Source: Rhizobiales bacterium 64-17 (GTDB taxonomy: Bacteria; Pseudomonadota; Alphaproteobacteria; Rhizobiales; Xanthobacteraceae). From it: a stretch of DNA of 64,000 nucleotides. Below the pieces are notes generated by a model that saw only the letters and a list, made by a program, of their open reading frames with translations, had not been told where the DNA came from and ran no database searches. The translations under genes and the position numbers were made by a program. The stretch lies in assembly GCA_001899285.1 (NCBI GenBank), contig MKWA01000002.1, forward strand, positions 31,994-95,993, written 5' to 3'. Within the stretch, counting starts at the first letter, position 1; each line of letters opens with the position of its first letter. Shown here one piece after another: positions 28,334 to 36,186 of the stretch.

Positions 28334-28891
28334 TCAGAACGGTGATGTGATGTCTTTCAGGAACGGCTGCTTGGTATCCTTGTCGGAGAGCACCATGTCC
28401 TTTTCGCTAAACGGCCAGTCTATTCCGAGAGCAGGGTCGTTCCAGCGGATCCCGAAGTCGTGTTGGGCCGAATAGAAATTCGTTACTTTGTAAAGCAGTT
28501 CGGTATCTGGCTCCAAGGTGCAGACGCCGTGGGCAAAGCCGGCGGGGACAAGAATCTGGTTCCATTTTTCCGCTGAAATTTCGGCGGCGACCCATTTCCC
28601 AAAAGTCGGCGAACCGCGGCGGATATCCACCGCCACGTCGAGTATCTTGCCGCGCACGACGCGCACCAGCTTGTCCTGGGCAAAAGGCGGGCTTTGATAA
28701 TGCAACCCGCGCAAGGTCCCGGCTTGCGCAGAGAAGGACTGGTTGTCCTGAACGAAGTCGAGATTGATTCCATGAGCGGCGAAAGTAGTTTTGTTGTAAG
28801 TTTCCGAAAAGAAGCCACGCGCATCGCCGTGTTTTTTCGGGACGATCAGTTTGACGTCAGGTATTTTCAGCGAAATGACTTCAAGGCTCAT
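28334..28891 (-). CDS. rfbC: dTDP-4-dehydrorhamnose 3,5-epimerase
   Basis: A 185-residue RmlC of standard length. It shows the KHGDARGFFSETYN start, the catalytic-site pattern LRGLHYQSPP (His) and FAHGVCTL, with a tyrosine further on in ELLYKVTNFYS. It epimerises dTDP-4-keto-6-deoxyglucose at C3 and C5. It is the first gene of the minus-strand operon that runs to 18179. Confidence 0.94.
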   Translation of the reverse strand: MSLEVISLKIPDVKLIVPKKHGDARGFFSETYNKTTFAAHGINLDFVQDNQSFSAQAGTLRGLHYQSPPFAQDKLVRVVRGKILDVAVDIRRGSPTFGKWVAAEISAEKWNQILVPAGFAHGVCTLEPDTELLYKVTNFYSAQHDFGIRWNDPALGIDWPFSEKDMVLSDKDTKQPFLKDITSPF

Positions 28892-28964
28892 TTTTAATAT
28901 TCAGAATTCATCACCCAAACCCGTATAAGTTGTAAGTACGGATAAATTCGGTGTAAAGGGTCGG
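28892..28964. promoter_or_regulatory. Divergent promoter region between rfbC operon and methyltransferase gene
   Basis: A 73-base A+T-rich gap separating two divergently read units. It must drive the eight-gene glycan operon leftward and the methyltransferase gene rightward. AAAGGG just before 28961 is the likely ribosome site of the latter. Confidence 0.4.
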
Positions 28965-29972
28965 ATGGGACTTCTTCGCTGGTTTAAATCACGACTCGGT
29001 GCCCATGGGGCCTTCGGCGAATCGGGGCGCAGGCGCCCGGTGGACATTCTTGCAACCCCGGATAATTTTGACGAAGCAGGGTATCTCGCGGCGAACCCGG
29101 ACATTGCCGCTGCGGTTGTGCGGGGTGACTGGGCTTCTGGCTTGGCGCATTTCCGCGAGCAGGGCTGCCGGGAAGGGCGGCGCCAGCAGCCCACCACCTC
29201 AATCGAGGAGATGCGTCGGGCTAAGCTGGAAAAGCTGAGGCCTTTTATCCGCAGCGACCTGCCGCATCAGGTCAAGGACGGCAAGCTCGATTTCCTGTCG
29301 GATGAACTGCGTCTGAAAACCGGTATTGTCGAGACTGGTGCCGTCTCAGCTAACGAATATGATGGATATGTTCGAGGGCTTATCGATGAGTTCAGCGATG
29401 GGCTGGTGCTCGACTGCGGCGCGGGCAGACGGCCGGTTTGCTACCCGAATGTCGTCAACTATGAGATCGTCGACTATGACACTACGGATGTCATCGGCGT
29501 CGGCGAGGTGTTGCCGTTCCAGGATGGCGCATTCGACGCGGTGATCTCCATCGCTGTCCTCGAACACGTCAAGGATCCGTTCGCGTGCGCGAGGGAGATC
29601 ATCCGCGTCCTGAAGCCCGGCGGTAAGCTGATCTGCTGTGTGCCGTTCCTGCAGCCGCTGCACGGTTATCCCAATCACTACTACAACATGACCGGGCAGG
29701 GGCTGCGTGCCCTGTTCGAGCCGGCATTGATGATCGACGATCACCGCGTGATCGAGTCTCTGTTGCCGGTCTGGTCGCTCACCTGGATTGTGCAGAGCTG
29801 GGCGCGGGGATTACACGGGGCGACCCGAGAGGAATTTCTCGATCTCAAACTACGCGATCTGATGGCGCCGTCGCATGAGTTATTGGGGTGTCGCTGGGTT
29901 CGCGGTTTGCCGGATGACAAGAACTTCGAATTAGCGAGCGCGACGATGGTGTTCGCGCACAAATCTAAGTAA
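28965..29972 (+). CDS. SAM-dependent methyltransferase with one N-terminal YPDV-type repeat
   Basis: A 335-residue protein. Residues about 30-75 carry one copy of the glycan-locus repeat (YLAANPDIAAAV...FREQGCREGR). A class I methyltransferase domain follows (about 130-260) with LVLDCGAGRRPV, a motif of the Methyltransf_11 type VISIAVLEHVKDPF, and LKPGGKLICCVPF. It probably methylates a glycan or glycolipid intermediate. The shared repeat links it to the two repeat-bearing proteins encoded divergently. Confidence 0.82.
   Translation: MGLLRWFKSRLGAHGAFGESGRRRPVDILATPDNFDEAGYLAANPDIAAAVVRGDWASGLAHFREQGCREGRRQQPTTSIEEMRRAKLEKLRPFIRSDLPHQVKDGKLDFLSDELRLKTGIVETGAVSANEYDGYVRGLIDEFSDGLVLDCGAGRRPVCYPNVVNYEIVDYDTTDVIGVGEVLPFQDGAFDAVISIAVLEHVKDPFACAREIIRVLKPGGKLICCVPFLQPLHGYPNHYYNMTGQGLRALFEPALMIDDHRVIESLLPVWSLTWIVQSWARGLHGATREEFLDLKLRDLMAPSHELLGCRWVRGLPDDKNFELASATMVFAHKSK
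29064..29180 (+). repeat. Single YPDV-type repeat in the methyltransferase
   Basis: One unit (FDEAGYLAANPDIAAAV ... HFREQGCREGRR) of the same protein repeat present three and four times in the neighbouring operon genes. The NPL/HY part has diverged (SGLAHF). Confidence 0.7.
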
Positions 29973-30405
29973 GAGAGTTAGGTGGTTCACGGAGCATAGA
30001 CCCAACGGATATTTTGGACCAGCGAGATAGAGAATACCGCATCGGCTTGTCTGCTTTGGATTCTGGGCTGATTTAAACGAGCGCCTCCGGCAATTATTGA
30101 ACTGATGGGGCCGTTCCTACTAGCGGTAAACATTCTCATCAGCGGTCTCTCGCCGATTGCTATGCGGTCTCACGTGGTTGTGTCCAAGTGCCGCCCGACC
30201 TAGAGCGTGGGACATACTCCGGAGAAGTGATCCGTCAGCGTCAAAACCCAAAGCTGCATACCGTCGAACAACTGATCGTACATCCCGTCCATCGACTAAT
30301 AGTCGTTGGGAGCAATCCCATCGGATCACCTCTAGCTTGGTCATGCTCGTCGCGGCAAGCAGCTGAAGTCGAGGAAGAATTAAAACCGCAACTGTCACGG
30401 TGCCC
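29973..30405. other. Gene-free stretch of about 430 bases
   Basis: Between the plus-strand methyltransferase and a minus-strand methyltransferase (convergent). Short open frames exist on both strands but none has a ribosome site or recognisable protein. I see no hairpin or RNA gene; it may be decayed sequence. Confidence 0.4.
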
Positions 30406-31200
30406 TTAACTGGGCTTTTGAATTATTCCCAGACCCGATGCATCTTTGTAGACCGTTCGTTCGCCAAAATGCTGATCAGTGCAGAAGTCGTTGATGAAGA
30501 TGGTTTGCGCTTCGGGATGTTTCGATACCCATGTCTGTAGCGCGCCTTTTACGCCAACCCCTTTCTTGGCATCAAACCTGACGGCAAACTGGCTAACATC
30601 ATGAAGGGCGATGAACCCGCCAGGCTGTAGAAGGGGATACCATAGATCCAGTTCGCGAATTGTGTGGTCGTATTCGTGTGAGGAATCGATGAACACGACC
30701 TGCGGAGCGCCTTTCAAGAATGATTTCGCATTTTGCGCTGCTTGTGGGTTCGCGGAATCATTGATGTCAATCCGGACCTGTGGTTCAAGGCCTGCGCGCT
30801 GAACCCATGAACTAGTATATGCAGATACGTAAGGGTCGATATCGACACTGAAGACTGAGTTCTGGTGGCTCATGCGACGCATCATGAAACCGAGCAGTAA
30901 GGTCGAGAAGCCTATGTAGTGGCCGCATTGCGCAACGCGGGAGATATTGTTGCCCATGATCAAGCCCATGAGCATCGACATCGCCGGGACGTTGCATTCG
31001 CCTGTGCCGAGCGGGCGGGTTTTTTCGCTGTCTTCATACCAGAGCCGCATCACCTCCCATTCCTGATCGGAGAGAAAGTCAAAAATAGGCGGCACATACT
31101 TGGCTTTTGTGGCTGTAAACCACCAATAGCGGCCGTGCTGTTTGTCTGAGAATTTAAGAGTTCTGACAGGCGGATTAGGTGATTTCTGAGGATTGAGCAT
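30406..31200 (-). CDS. Class I SAM-dependent methyltransferase (Methyltransf_24-like)
   Basis: A 264-residue protein with a glycine-poor SAM motif (VAQCGHYIGFSTLLLGF), an acidic strand end SVDIDPYV, VVFIDSSHEYDHTI and LLQPGGFIALHDV. The IDSSHxYD/HD pattern is typical of the cephalosporin-hydroxylase/Methyltransf_24 group, often sugar or small-molecule O-methyltransferases. It stands alone on the minus strand downstream of an Stf0 sulfotransferase gene, in A+T-rich sequence. Target unknown. Confidence 0.72.
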   Translation of the reverse strand: MLNPQKSPNPPVRTLKFSDKQHGRYWWFTATKAKYVPPIFDFLSDQEWEVMRLWYEDSEKTRPLGTGECNVPAMSMLMGLIMGNNISRVAQCGHYIGFSTLLLGFMMRRMSHQNSVFSVDIDPYVSAYTSSWVQRAGLEPQVRIDINDSANPQAAQNAKSFLKGAPQVVFIDSSHEYDHTIRELDLWYPLLQPGGFIALHDVSQFAVRFDAKKGVGVKGALQTWVSKHPEAQTIFINDFCTDQHFGERTVYKDASGLGIIQKPS

Positions 31201-31267
31201 GGAGTCCAGTGACAGCCATTTGTGGTTACAGCCATCGATAGAATAGCAACCGTGCTAGCATGTGCAA

Positions 31268-31292
31268 ACAGCCGCCTCCGGGCGGCTTTTTG
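31268..31292. terminator. Hairpin with T-run, possible terminator
   Basis: A perfect GC-rich stem, AGCCGCC with GGCGGCT, around a short loop at 31277-31280, followed by TTTTTG on the plus strand. The T-run faces plus, though both flanking genes are minus; on that strand it could serve as a weak terminator after the Stf0 gene. Confidence 0.55.
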
Positions 31293-31323
31293 TTCCCCAA
31301 GGCGGGCGGCGGCTATGCGTTAA

Positions 31324-32085
31324 TCACGGCGCCGATTGTATCTTTGCTATGTCTCTTATTTCACCGATGTTGGAAAAAGCGTCGGCGTAATTGACCGCCG
31401 TTTTACGTGCTAAAGATGGGTGAATCTGAATATATTTCCGATCTATATTGAGTTGGTATTTCGATGCCCAATCCATAATGAAGCTAAGTAAATTATCTGG
31501 AAGTTTTGCCGAGGCTGCTAAGTCGGTGTAGTTGATGATATGAAAGTTTGGATAGTTTGCCATCGCAAGGTGTAATTGGTCTTGATGCCATCGCACGGTC
31601 CGCGCGTAATTCGTGAAATCATTCGCATCCAGTACTAATGGTTCAATCGCGTGTTGTGGGTCTGCCACATATCCATGCGCTACACCTGTTCGTTCAAGGA
31701 ATTTCCCTGAAACATATGTATCAACAACATCCCGTTCCAGCGAGATGACAAGCGCTCCACGCGAGCGGAGATACCCATACATGAAGAAACCTGGAAACGG
31801 ATTCCAACTAAGACATGGAATTTCGAGTTGATTGAACATTAGGTCAAAGTGGATAGGTCTCCAGGTGTGGAAGATATGAGCGAAATACCGATCAAGAACG
31901 ATGTCGGCTGGTAGCTCTTGAAGTGTACGATAGCCTTCAGCTTTCAGGAATTGCGAATAGCATCCTAACGCAATGCGATCCGGGTTAAAGATTTCTCCCA
32001 ACGGCTTGATTTGAGTTCCTGAACCAAAGCAGGTGCCGAGCAGTTTCGTTCCCGATCTCTGCGTCGAAACTGTCACAATGATCAT
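31324..32085 (-). CDS. Stf0-type sulfotransferase
   Basis: A 253-residue protein starting MIIVTVSTQRSGTKLLG, the PAPS 5'-phosphosulfate loop of the Stf0 family (mycobacterial trehalose 2-sulfotransferase). It continues with PLGEIFNP and a 3'-phosphate-binding-like ALVISLERDVVDTYVSG. It would transfer sulfate from PAPS to a sugar hydroxyl. No PAPS-synthesis genes are in the window. It lies at the edge of the polysaccharide region in A+T-rich sequence. The acceptor is unknown; a surface glycan is the simplest guess. Confidence 0.8.
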   Translation of the reverse strand: MIIVTVSTQRSGTKLLGTCFGSGTQIKPLGEIFNPDRIALGCYSQFLKAEGYRTLQELPADIVLDRYFAHIFHTWRPIHFDLMFNQLEIPCLSWNPFPGFFMYGYLRSRGALVISLERDVVDTYVSGKFLERTGVAHGYVADPQHAIEPLVLDANDFTNYARTVRWHQDQLHLAMANYPNFHIINYTDLAASAKLPDNLLSFIMDWASKYQLNIDRKYIQIHPSLARKTAVNYADAFSNIGEIRDIAKIQSAP

Positions 32086-32438
32086 AAGGGCCTTTTAAAT
32101 TATTTTGGTTGCTGGGCCTGACCGCCCATTTTATAGGCTCGCTCTTATATGCGATAGGCTAGCCTGCGGGGGCTTAAGGCGGCAAGTGGGGGATGGTGCC
32201 GGCTTTCTTGGCAAGTATGTTCTGCTCACCGGACATCGGTTCTTCGCAGGCGCCGGGAGTTAGTTGTTGAAGTCTAGTCCGATCAGCGCTTCGACCGCGA
32301 TAATGTTGAATCCGAATATCTTGGGACATTAGATCGTCGTGGAGACCCCTCGCGCTTTTGAACGCCAGTGATCACAAAATTATTTTTCATTGCGCGATGA
32401 CGTGCCTCTGCTTCAGAGTTGAAGGTGTACCCGTTGTG
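32086..32438. other. Gene-free stretch before the tRNA fragment
   Basis: About 350 bases upstream of the Stf0 gene start. It presumably carries that gene's promoter (minus). I see no coding frame, RNA or repeat here. Confidence 0.35.
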
Positions 32439-32506
<68 letters not shown>

Positions 32507-32539
32507 GCAGCTGGCATCGGCGTCACTGTCCGGCGCTGA

Positions 32540-32806
32540 CAGTGTTCATCGCCGGCAGCCCGTTCGCGTTCGAGCGGCCGGTGTTGCGCAGCTTCGACTT
32601 CACGTTCGGTATTCGGCTCATCCTGGAACTAGTGACGCCGTTCATCGTGCTCTTGACTGTATCACCGAGATAGTGCGCGCGGGAATCGAAGCGGTGGCGA
32701 AGGGAGGCCGGCGCGGCGCAGGCGTCGGGCGTGAGCGCGCAGACGCTCCGCTTCGTCGTCATTCCGCTGGCGCTGCGGGTGATAGAGATCCTCAGCATCA
32801 CCGAGC
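32540..32806 (+). pseudogene. Decayed amino-acid ABC permease fragment (aapQ-like)
   Basis: The stretch FIAGSPFAFERPVL and what follows align with 50350-50620 of the intact aapQ in this window, including the EIVRAGIEAVAKG region and the FVVIPxAxRV segment. There are clear differences, a deletion that removes part of the TYTAAFIAEI segment and shifts the frame, a second frameshift near 32705, and an apparent internal deletion joining the RV segment to IEILxIT (compare 50733-50757). It cannot make a working protein. The base differences are numerous, so it is not a recent copy of the local aapQ. Confidence 0.8.
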
Positions 32807-33220
32807 GCACGGGTGATGAAGATCACTGAGCTTGCGAACAATTGCAATCGGTCGCAGTCCAAGCCGATGCCTGGCCTATTTTGGCGTCCCAGGAAAAACG
32901 GATCGAGTGGTTTTGGGAGGCATATCAATATTCTTTAGCGAGCGCTCAACCGCGCATCTTGAGCATGAATCCCGACACGGAAAGAGGGACCGCAGGGTTT
33001 GTAAGGACGTGATCGGAGCTTTCGACTGAAGCACATCTTCAGATTTATAATCCGGCACCCGTGGAACAATCCCTTAGCGTCAGTTCCGCGAGAGCTAGCG
33101 GTGGAGCGGTGCTGCTTTCCTGTCACACTTAGAAAGTTCCATTCTGTTCCCTGCAACCCGGAATTGTTTTTTACGATTTTCCGAGCATTCTTCGCATTAG
33201 CAGCAAGGTGGAGGGGGCTA
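32807..33220. other. Non-coding stretch upstream of the outer-membrane barrel gene
   Basis: About 410 bases after the aapQ-like remnant. There is no credible gene. The 3' part must contain the promoter of the barrel gene at 33221, whose ribosome site GGAGGGGG lies at 33210-33217. Confidence 0.4.
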
Positions 33221-33913
33221 ATGCTTCGCAAAGCGCTACTGACATCCGTGTTTAGCGTTATGTGTGTTCCGGCTTTCGCGGCCGATCTGCCAGCGAGAAT
33301 GCCCGTGAAGGCCGTCCCCTACGTGCAGCCGGTTTACAATTGGACGGGCTTCTATGTCGGCGCCAACCTCGGTTACGGTTGGTCCAGCGGTAGCGGCACG
33401 ATCACAATCGGTGGCGCATCTGGGCCATATTCAGGTAGTGGCAACGGAATCTTGGGTGGCGTTCAGCTTGGCTACAACTGGCAGGCCGGGTCGGTAGTGT
33501 TCGGCGTCGAGACAGACTTTCAGGCCTCCGGCGGCCGAGGTGACGTCAATGCGACCGCAGGCGCGACTGCCGTAACAGGTACTGCGAAGACCCCATGGTT
33601 TGGCACGATCCGCGGCCGCCTGGGCTGGGCCTTTGATCGCTGGATGGTCTATGCGACGGCCGGCGGTCTGTACGGCAAAGCCAACCTGAATGGGACGGTC
33701 TCTACCACGGGACCCTTCAGCTCGTCTGCGACCTATTGGACTTGGGTTGTTGGCGGTGGTGTCGAGACAGCACTTTGGGATCGCTGGACTGCCAAGCTCG
33801 AATATCTTTATGCCGGTTCCCCAACAGATGTCCCTGTGCCTCCCGGTACGACGGCGCTGTCGGGTTCTGGGCATACGCATGTTCTTCGCGCAGGCTTGAA
33901 CTACCGGTTCTAA
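33221..33913 (+). CDS. Outer-membrane beta-barrel protein (Omp25/31-like)
   Basis: A 230-residue outer-membrane protein. A signal peptide (MLRKALLTSVFSVMCVPAFA, then ADLPAR) is followed by YNWTGFYVGANLGYGWS, the typical opening of alphaproteobacterial Omp25/31-type barrels, and alternating beta strands (LGYNWQAGSVVFGVETDFQA, LGWAFDRWMVYATAGGLYG) ending in an aromatic residue, NYRF. ATG 33221 is chosen because GGAGGGGG lies just upstream and it starts the signal peptide; frame continues openly upstream to 33101. Single gene, closed by a strong terminator. Confidence 0.88.
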   Translation: MLRKALLTSVFSVMCVPAFAADLPARMPVKAVPYVQPVYNWTGFYVGANLGYGWSSGSGTITIGGASGPYSGSGNGILGGVQLGYNWQAGSVVFGVETDFQASGGRGDVNATAGATAVTGTAKTPWFGTIRGRLGWAFDRWMVYATAGGLYGKANLNGTVSTTGPFSSSATYWTWVVGGGVETALWDRWTAKLEYLYAGSPTDVPVPPGTTALSGSGHTHVLRAGLNYRF

Positions 33914-33933
33914 TGTCATCGAGAACCGAACTC

Positions 33934-33963
33934 AAAAACGGCACCTTCGGGTGCCGTTTTTTA
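33934..33963 (+). terminator. Rho-independent terminator of the outer-membrane barrel gene
   Basis: Stem AAAAACGGCACC with GGTGCCGTTTTT around a TTCG tetraloop, running into a T-run, starting about 20 bases after the stop codon. A textbook intrinsic terminator, and near symmetric so it may act on both strands. Confidence 0.92.
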
Positions 33964-34173
33964 TGAGTTAGCACTACCGTTGCCTGATTGATTGGCCGGG
34001 ATAGGTGCGGGGAGCTGGCAGAAAATAAAAGGCGCTGCAGCGAAAGGCAGGCGTCCTATAGGCTTTTGAGCGCGCAGTGCGGGAGCTGGTGCTATCGGAT
34101 ATCTGAAAATCGCTAGTGAACAATGCCGCCTGTCGCCGGGGGCATGTCCGAATTTGGCTGTCGACGTGACTTT

Positions 34174-34323
34174 CTAGTTCGGTAGCAGACGCAGAAGTGA
34201 AAACTTCAGCTCGCCGGTCATGCTCATCACAGCGACAACTGCAAGCAAGCAGCCGATTCCGGCTAACGCACCTTCAAGGAGCTCAAACATGCTTTCTTGG
34301 CGGCGTGACCGAAAGTTTTTCAT
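34174..34323 (-). CDS. Possible small membrane protein (49 aa)
   Basis: An open frame starting ATG at 34323 and ending TAG at 34174. The product begins with a basic stretch (MKNFRSRRQE) and then a single hydrophobic segment (ALAGIGCLLAVVAVMSM), the pattern of an N-in single-pass peptide. No strong ribosome site is seen, so this is tentative. It lies between the barrel gene's terminator and other tiny genes in the region flanked by tRNA-Arg copies. Confidence 0.35.
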   Translation of the reverse strand: MKNFRSRRQESMFELLEGALAGIGCLLAVVAVMSMTGELKFSLLRLLPN

Positions 34324-34616
34324 GACGGCTGCTTAGCAGTAATTTTGTTAGCGGACTCCTAATAGACCACTCTGTGTAAGGACATCGTGTTGAGGATATA
34401 CCACGCAGAGAGACGACTGATCTCGGAATTCATGGTTCTTACGCTTAGATTTCAAGCTCCTGGTGCCTGGGAGAACCGGGGGGCTTGTTCAGCTCTTTAC
34501 TGAGCGTCGCGGCGATCTTGAGAAGGGGCGCCTTCAATGGGGCGCCAAGGCCATTAACGACGGTCAAAATTGCAAGCGAATACCGGATTGTCGTCGACAT
34601 TTATTAAGTGGCACTA
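34324..34616. other. Stretch without a supported gene
   Basis: About 290 bases. One plus-strand frame (34463-34813) runs through but is mostly antisense to the small minus-strand gene and has an unlikely Arg/Leu-rich composition. Nothing else seen. Confidence 0.35.
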
Positions 34617-34793
34617 CGCATTTGAGGCCTTTGCGGTTGCCTCATCGAGCGCTGTTTTGGTTGCGATGTCGTTTCGTTTTTGCGCCAATCGTGCCTCCCG
34701 CTGTTTTTCCATGCGCAAAAGTTGTTCTAGCTGATCGGAGCGATATTGAGCCATCGCGACGGCTCTATCTTCGGCTGTCTGTTTGTCTGCCAT
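34617..34793 (-). CDS. Small hypothetical protein (about 58 aa), helical and charged
   Basis: Begins at ATG 34793 (MADKQTAEDRAVAMAQ) and ends near 34614-34617. The product is rich in Ala, Glu, Lys, Arg and Gln (LEQLLRMEKQREARLAQK) and likely a single long helix. Upstream in-frame codons to 34868 look unlike protein. I recognise no family. Confidence 0.45.
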
Positions 34794-34904
34794 TGATTGT
34801 CCAATACAAATGAAAAGTCGAGCATAACAAACGTGCTTGAGAGCAAAATGTTCCTTATTGGCAGTCACGTTGCAGCGGTCGTAACGCGATTGCTATGATT
34901 GCGA

Positions 34905-35096
34905 ATGGTTTGGAATCACGCCGATACGCCTCTGCTGGCCAAAGCGTTGGAACTGGCCATTGAGGCGCTTCGTGAGACCGAGAGGCTTCCCGAAAACGCA
35001 GCGATCATGCGGAATGCCATTCGCGAGGCTATTGAATCGGGCACGACGGACTTAGAGGCGCTCGTCGAAATCGGTGCCCGCTCTCTTTCGCGATGA
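34905..35096 (+). CDS. Small hypothetical protein (63 aa)
   Basis: From ATG 34905 (MVWNHADTPLLAKAL) to a TGA at 35094. A TTG six bases earlier is an alternative start. The composition (AIEALRETERLPENAA, MRNAIREAIESG) reads as two or three helices and looks like a genuine soluble small protein of the kind common in Bradyrhizobium-like genomes. Function unknown. Confidence 0.5.
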   Translation: MVWNHADTPLLAKALELAIEALRETERLPENAAIMRNAIREAIESGTTDLEALVEIGARSLSR

Positions 35097-35482
35097 TCGA
35101 GCCGAGTTTTTGATCTTCAGATCGGTCGTCTCATCGGAATCCCGCGGTCCATCATACCGTCCAGGCGCATCCGGCTTATGATCGTGCGTTTCTGATACGT
35201 ATTGGCGGGCAGGGCGCTTGGATGAGCGGCGCTCAATGTGATTGCGATGTGGCGGCATTTGGTAATCCGGTTCGAGAACAGACGCCTCCCTTTGCAATGT
35301 GGGAGGACCTCGCTTAACGCGAACTCTGAGTATCACTGATTAAGGCGCTTACACTGCCACTTACGGCGCGTTTGTGCACTACGGCACGAAGGGCCTCGAC
35401 GCGGGATTACGGTGGTCGCGCTACGCTGGTCGATGATCGTGGAGCAGAAGCCGATCGAAGTGAGGCAAAGGCTCTTAAGGGA
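35097..35482. other. Stretch without a well-supported gene
   Basis: About 385 bases. A minus-strand frame of 94 codons (35052-35336) overlaps the preceding gene and encodes a very polar, low-complexity sequence without a clear ribosome site; I do not call it. No RNA gene seen. Confidence 0.35.
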
Positions 35483-35620
35483 TCAGTGTCGCCCGCCGTA
35501 TGCGATCCACATGTAGACGCAGAACAGTGTGAACGCGCCGAGGATCGCAGCGCCAAACCAGCCAACGCGGTCTGACGGCTCATCGATGTCCCAGAACCAG
35601 TCCTTGAAAAAGCTCCACAT
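35483..35620 (-). CDS. Possible small membrane protein (45 aa), Trp-rich
   Basis: ATG at 35620 to TGA at 35483. The product starts with an aromatic stretch (MWSFFKDWFWDIDEPSDRVG) and continues with one hydrophobic helix (FGAAILGAFTLFCVYMWIAY). The well-formed amphipathic/hydrophobic layout argues that it is real, but no good ribosome site is visible. Confidence 0.45.
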   Translation of the reverse strand: MWSFFKDWFWDIDEPSDRVGWFGAAILGAFTLFCVYMWIAYGGRH

Positions 35621-35751
35621 GGGATTTTGAATATCGCAGGAGGGGTTGGGAACAGGTTAAGGGCGATGCCAACTATTGAAACATCGATCCGGTTGCGAAA
35701 GCACGACCACACAAAGAGAAGCGATAGCAGCATCTAAGCTATTTAAAGTAC

Positions 35752-35828
<77 letters not shown>

Positions 35829-36186
35829 GATACGCCGAACATCTTGCGGCAACTTCTCGTCAGGACCGTATCTGATTCAAGCCAATAGAACGTTCGCCTC
35901 ATGCCGGTATAACGTCGCCGCGCACTTTTGCCGTGTTGTGGCGGTAAAATCAATCAATGCGGCATGTCCGGGTCCTGGAAAAGCCCGATGGCTTTCAAGG
36001 TGTTATCCGGCCGGCACGTCTGCGGCCGGCTCAATTCCCAACAAGCGAACCGGCTGATGAACGGGCGGGGAACTCCCGCTCCGGTGGCTGCGCCGCGCGG
36101 CGTCCTCGACAGGTCCCAAAACCCGCCCGATAGTTGCGGGATTCGCCGCACCCACCGCTTTCTGGCTCGTAACCGGACGCCCGCCC
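35829..36186. other. Intergenic region, tRNA-Arg to alpha-2-macroglobulin gene
   Basis: About 358 bases. It should hold the tRNA-Arg promoter (minus) and the promoter of the long plus-strand gene at 36187. Short frames on both strands are not convincing. Confidence 0.35.

Noticed and set aside
30120..30398. Short frames on both strands between two methyltransferase genes
   Set aside because: No ribosome site, no motif, several overlapping frames of similar length, as expected by chance.
34463..34813. 116-codon plus-strand frame
   Set aside because: Largely antisense to the small helical protein at 34617-34793 and of unlikely composition.
35052..35336. 94-codon minus-strand frame
   Set aside because: Overlaps a better small gene, lacks a ribosome site, and is extremely polar without structure; not called, though not impossible.
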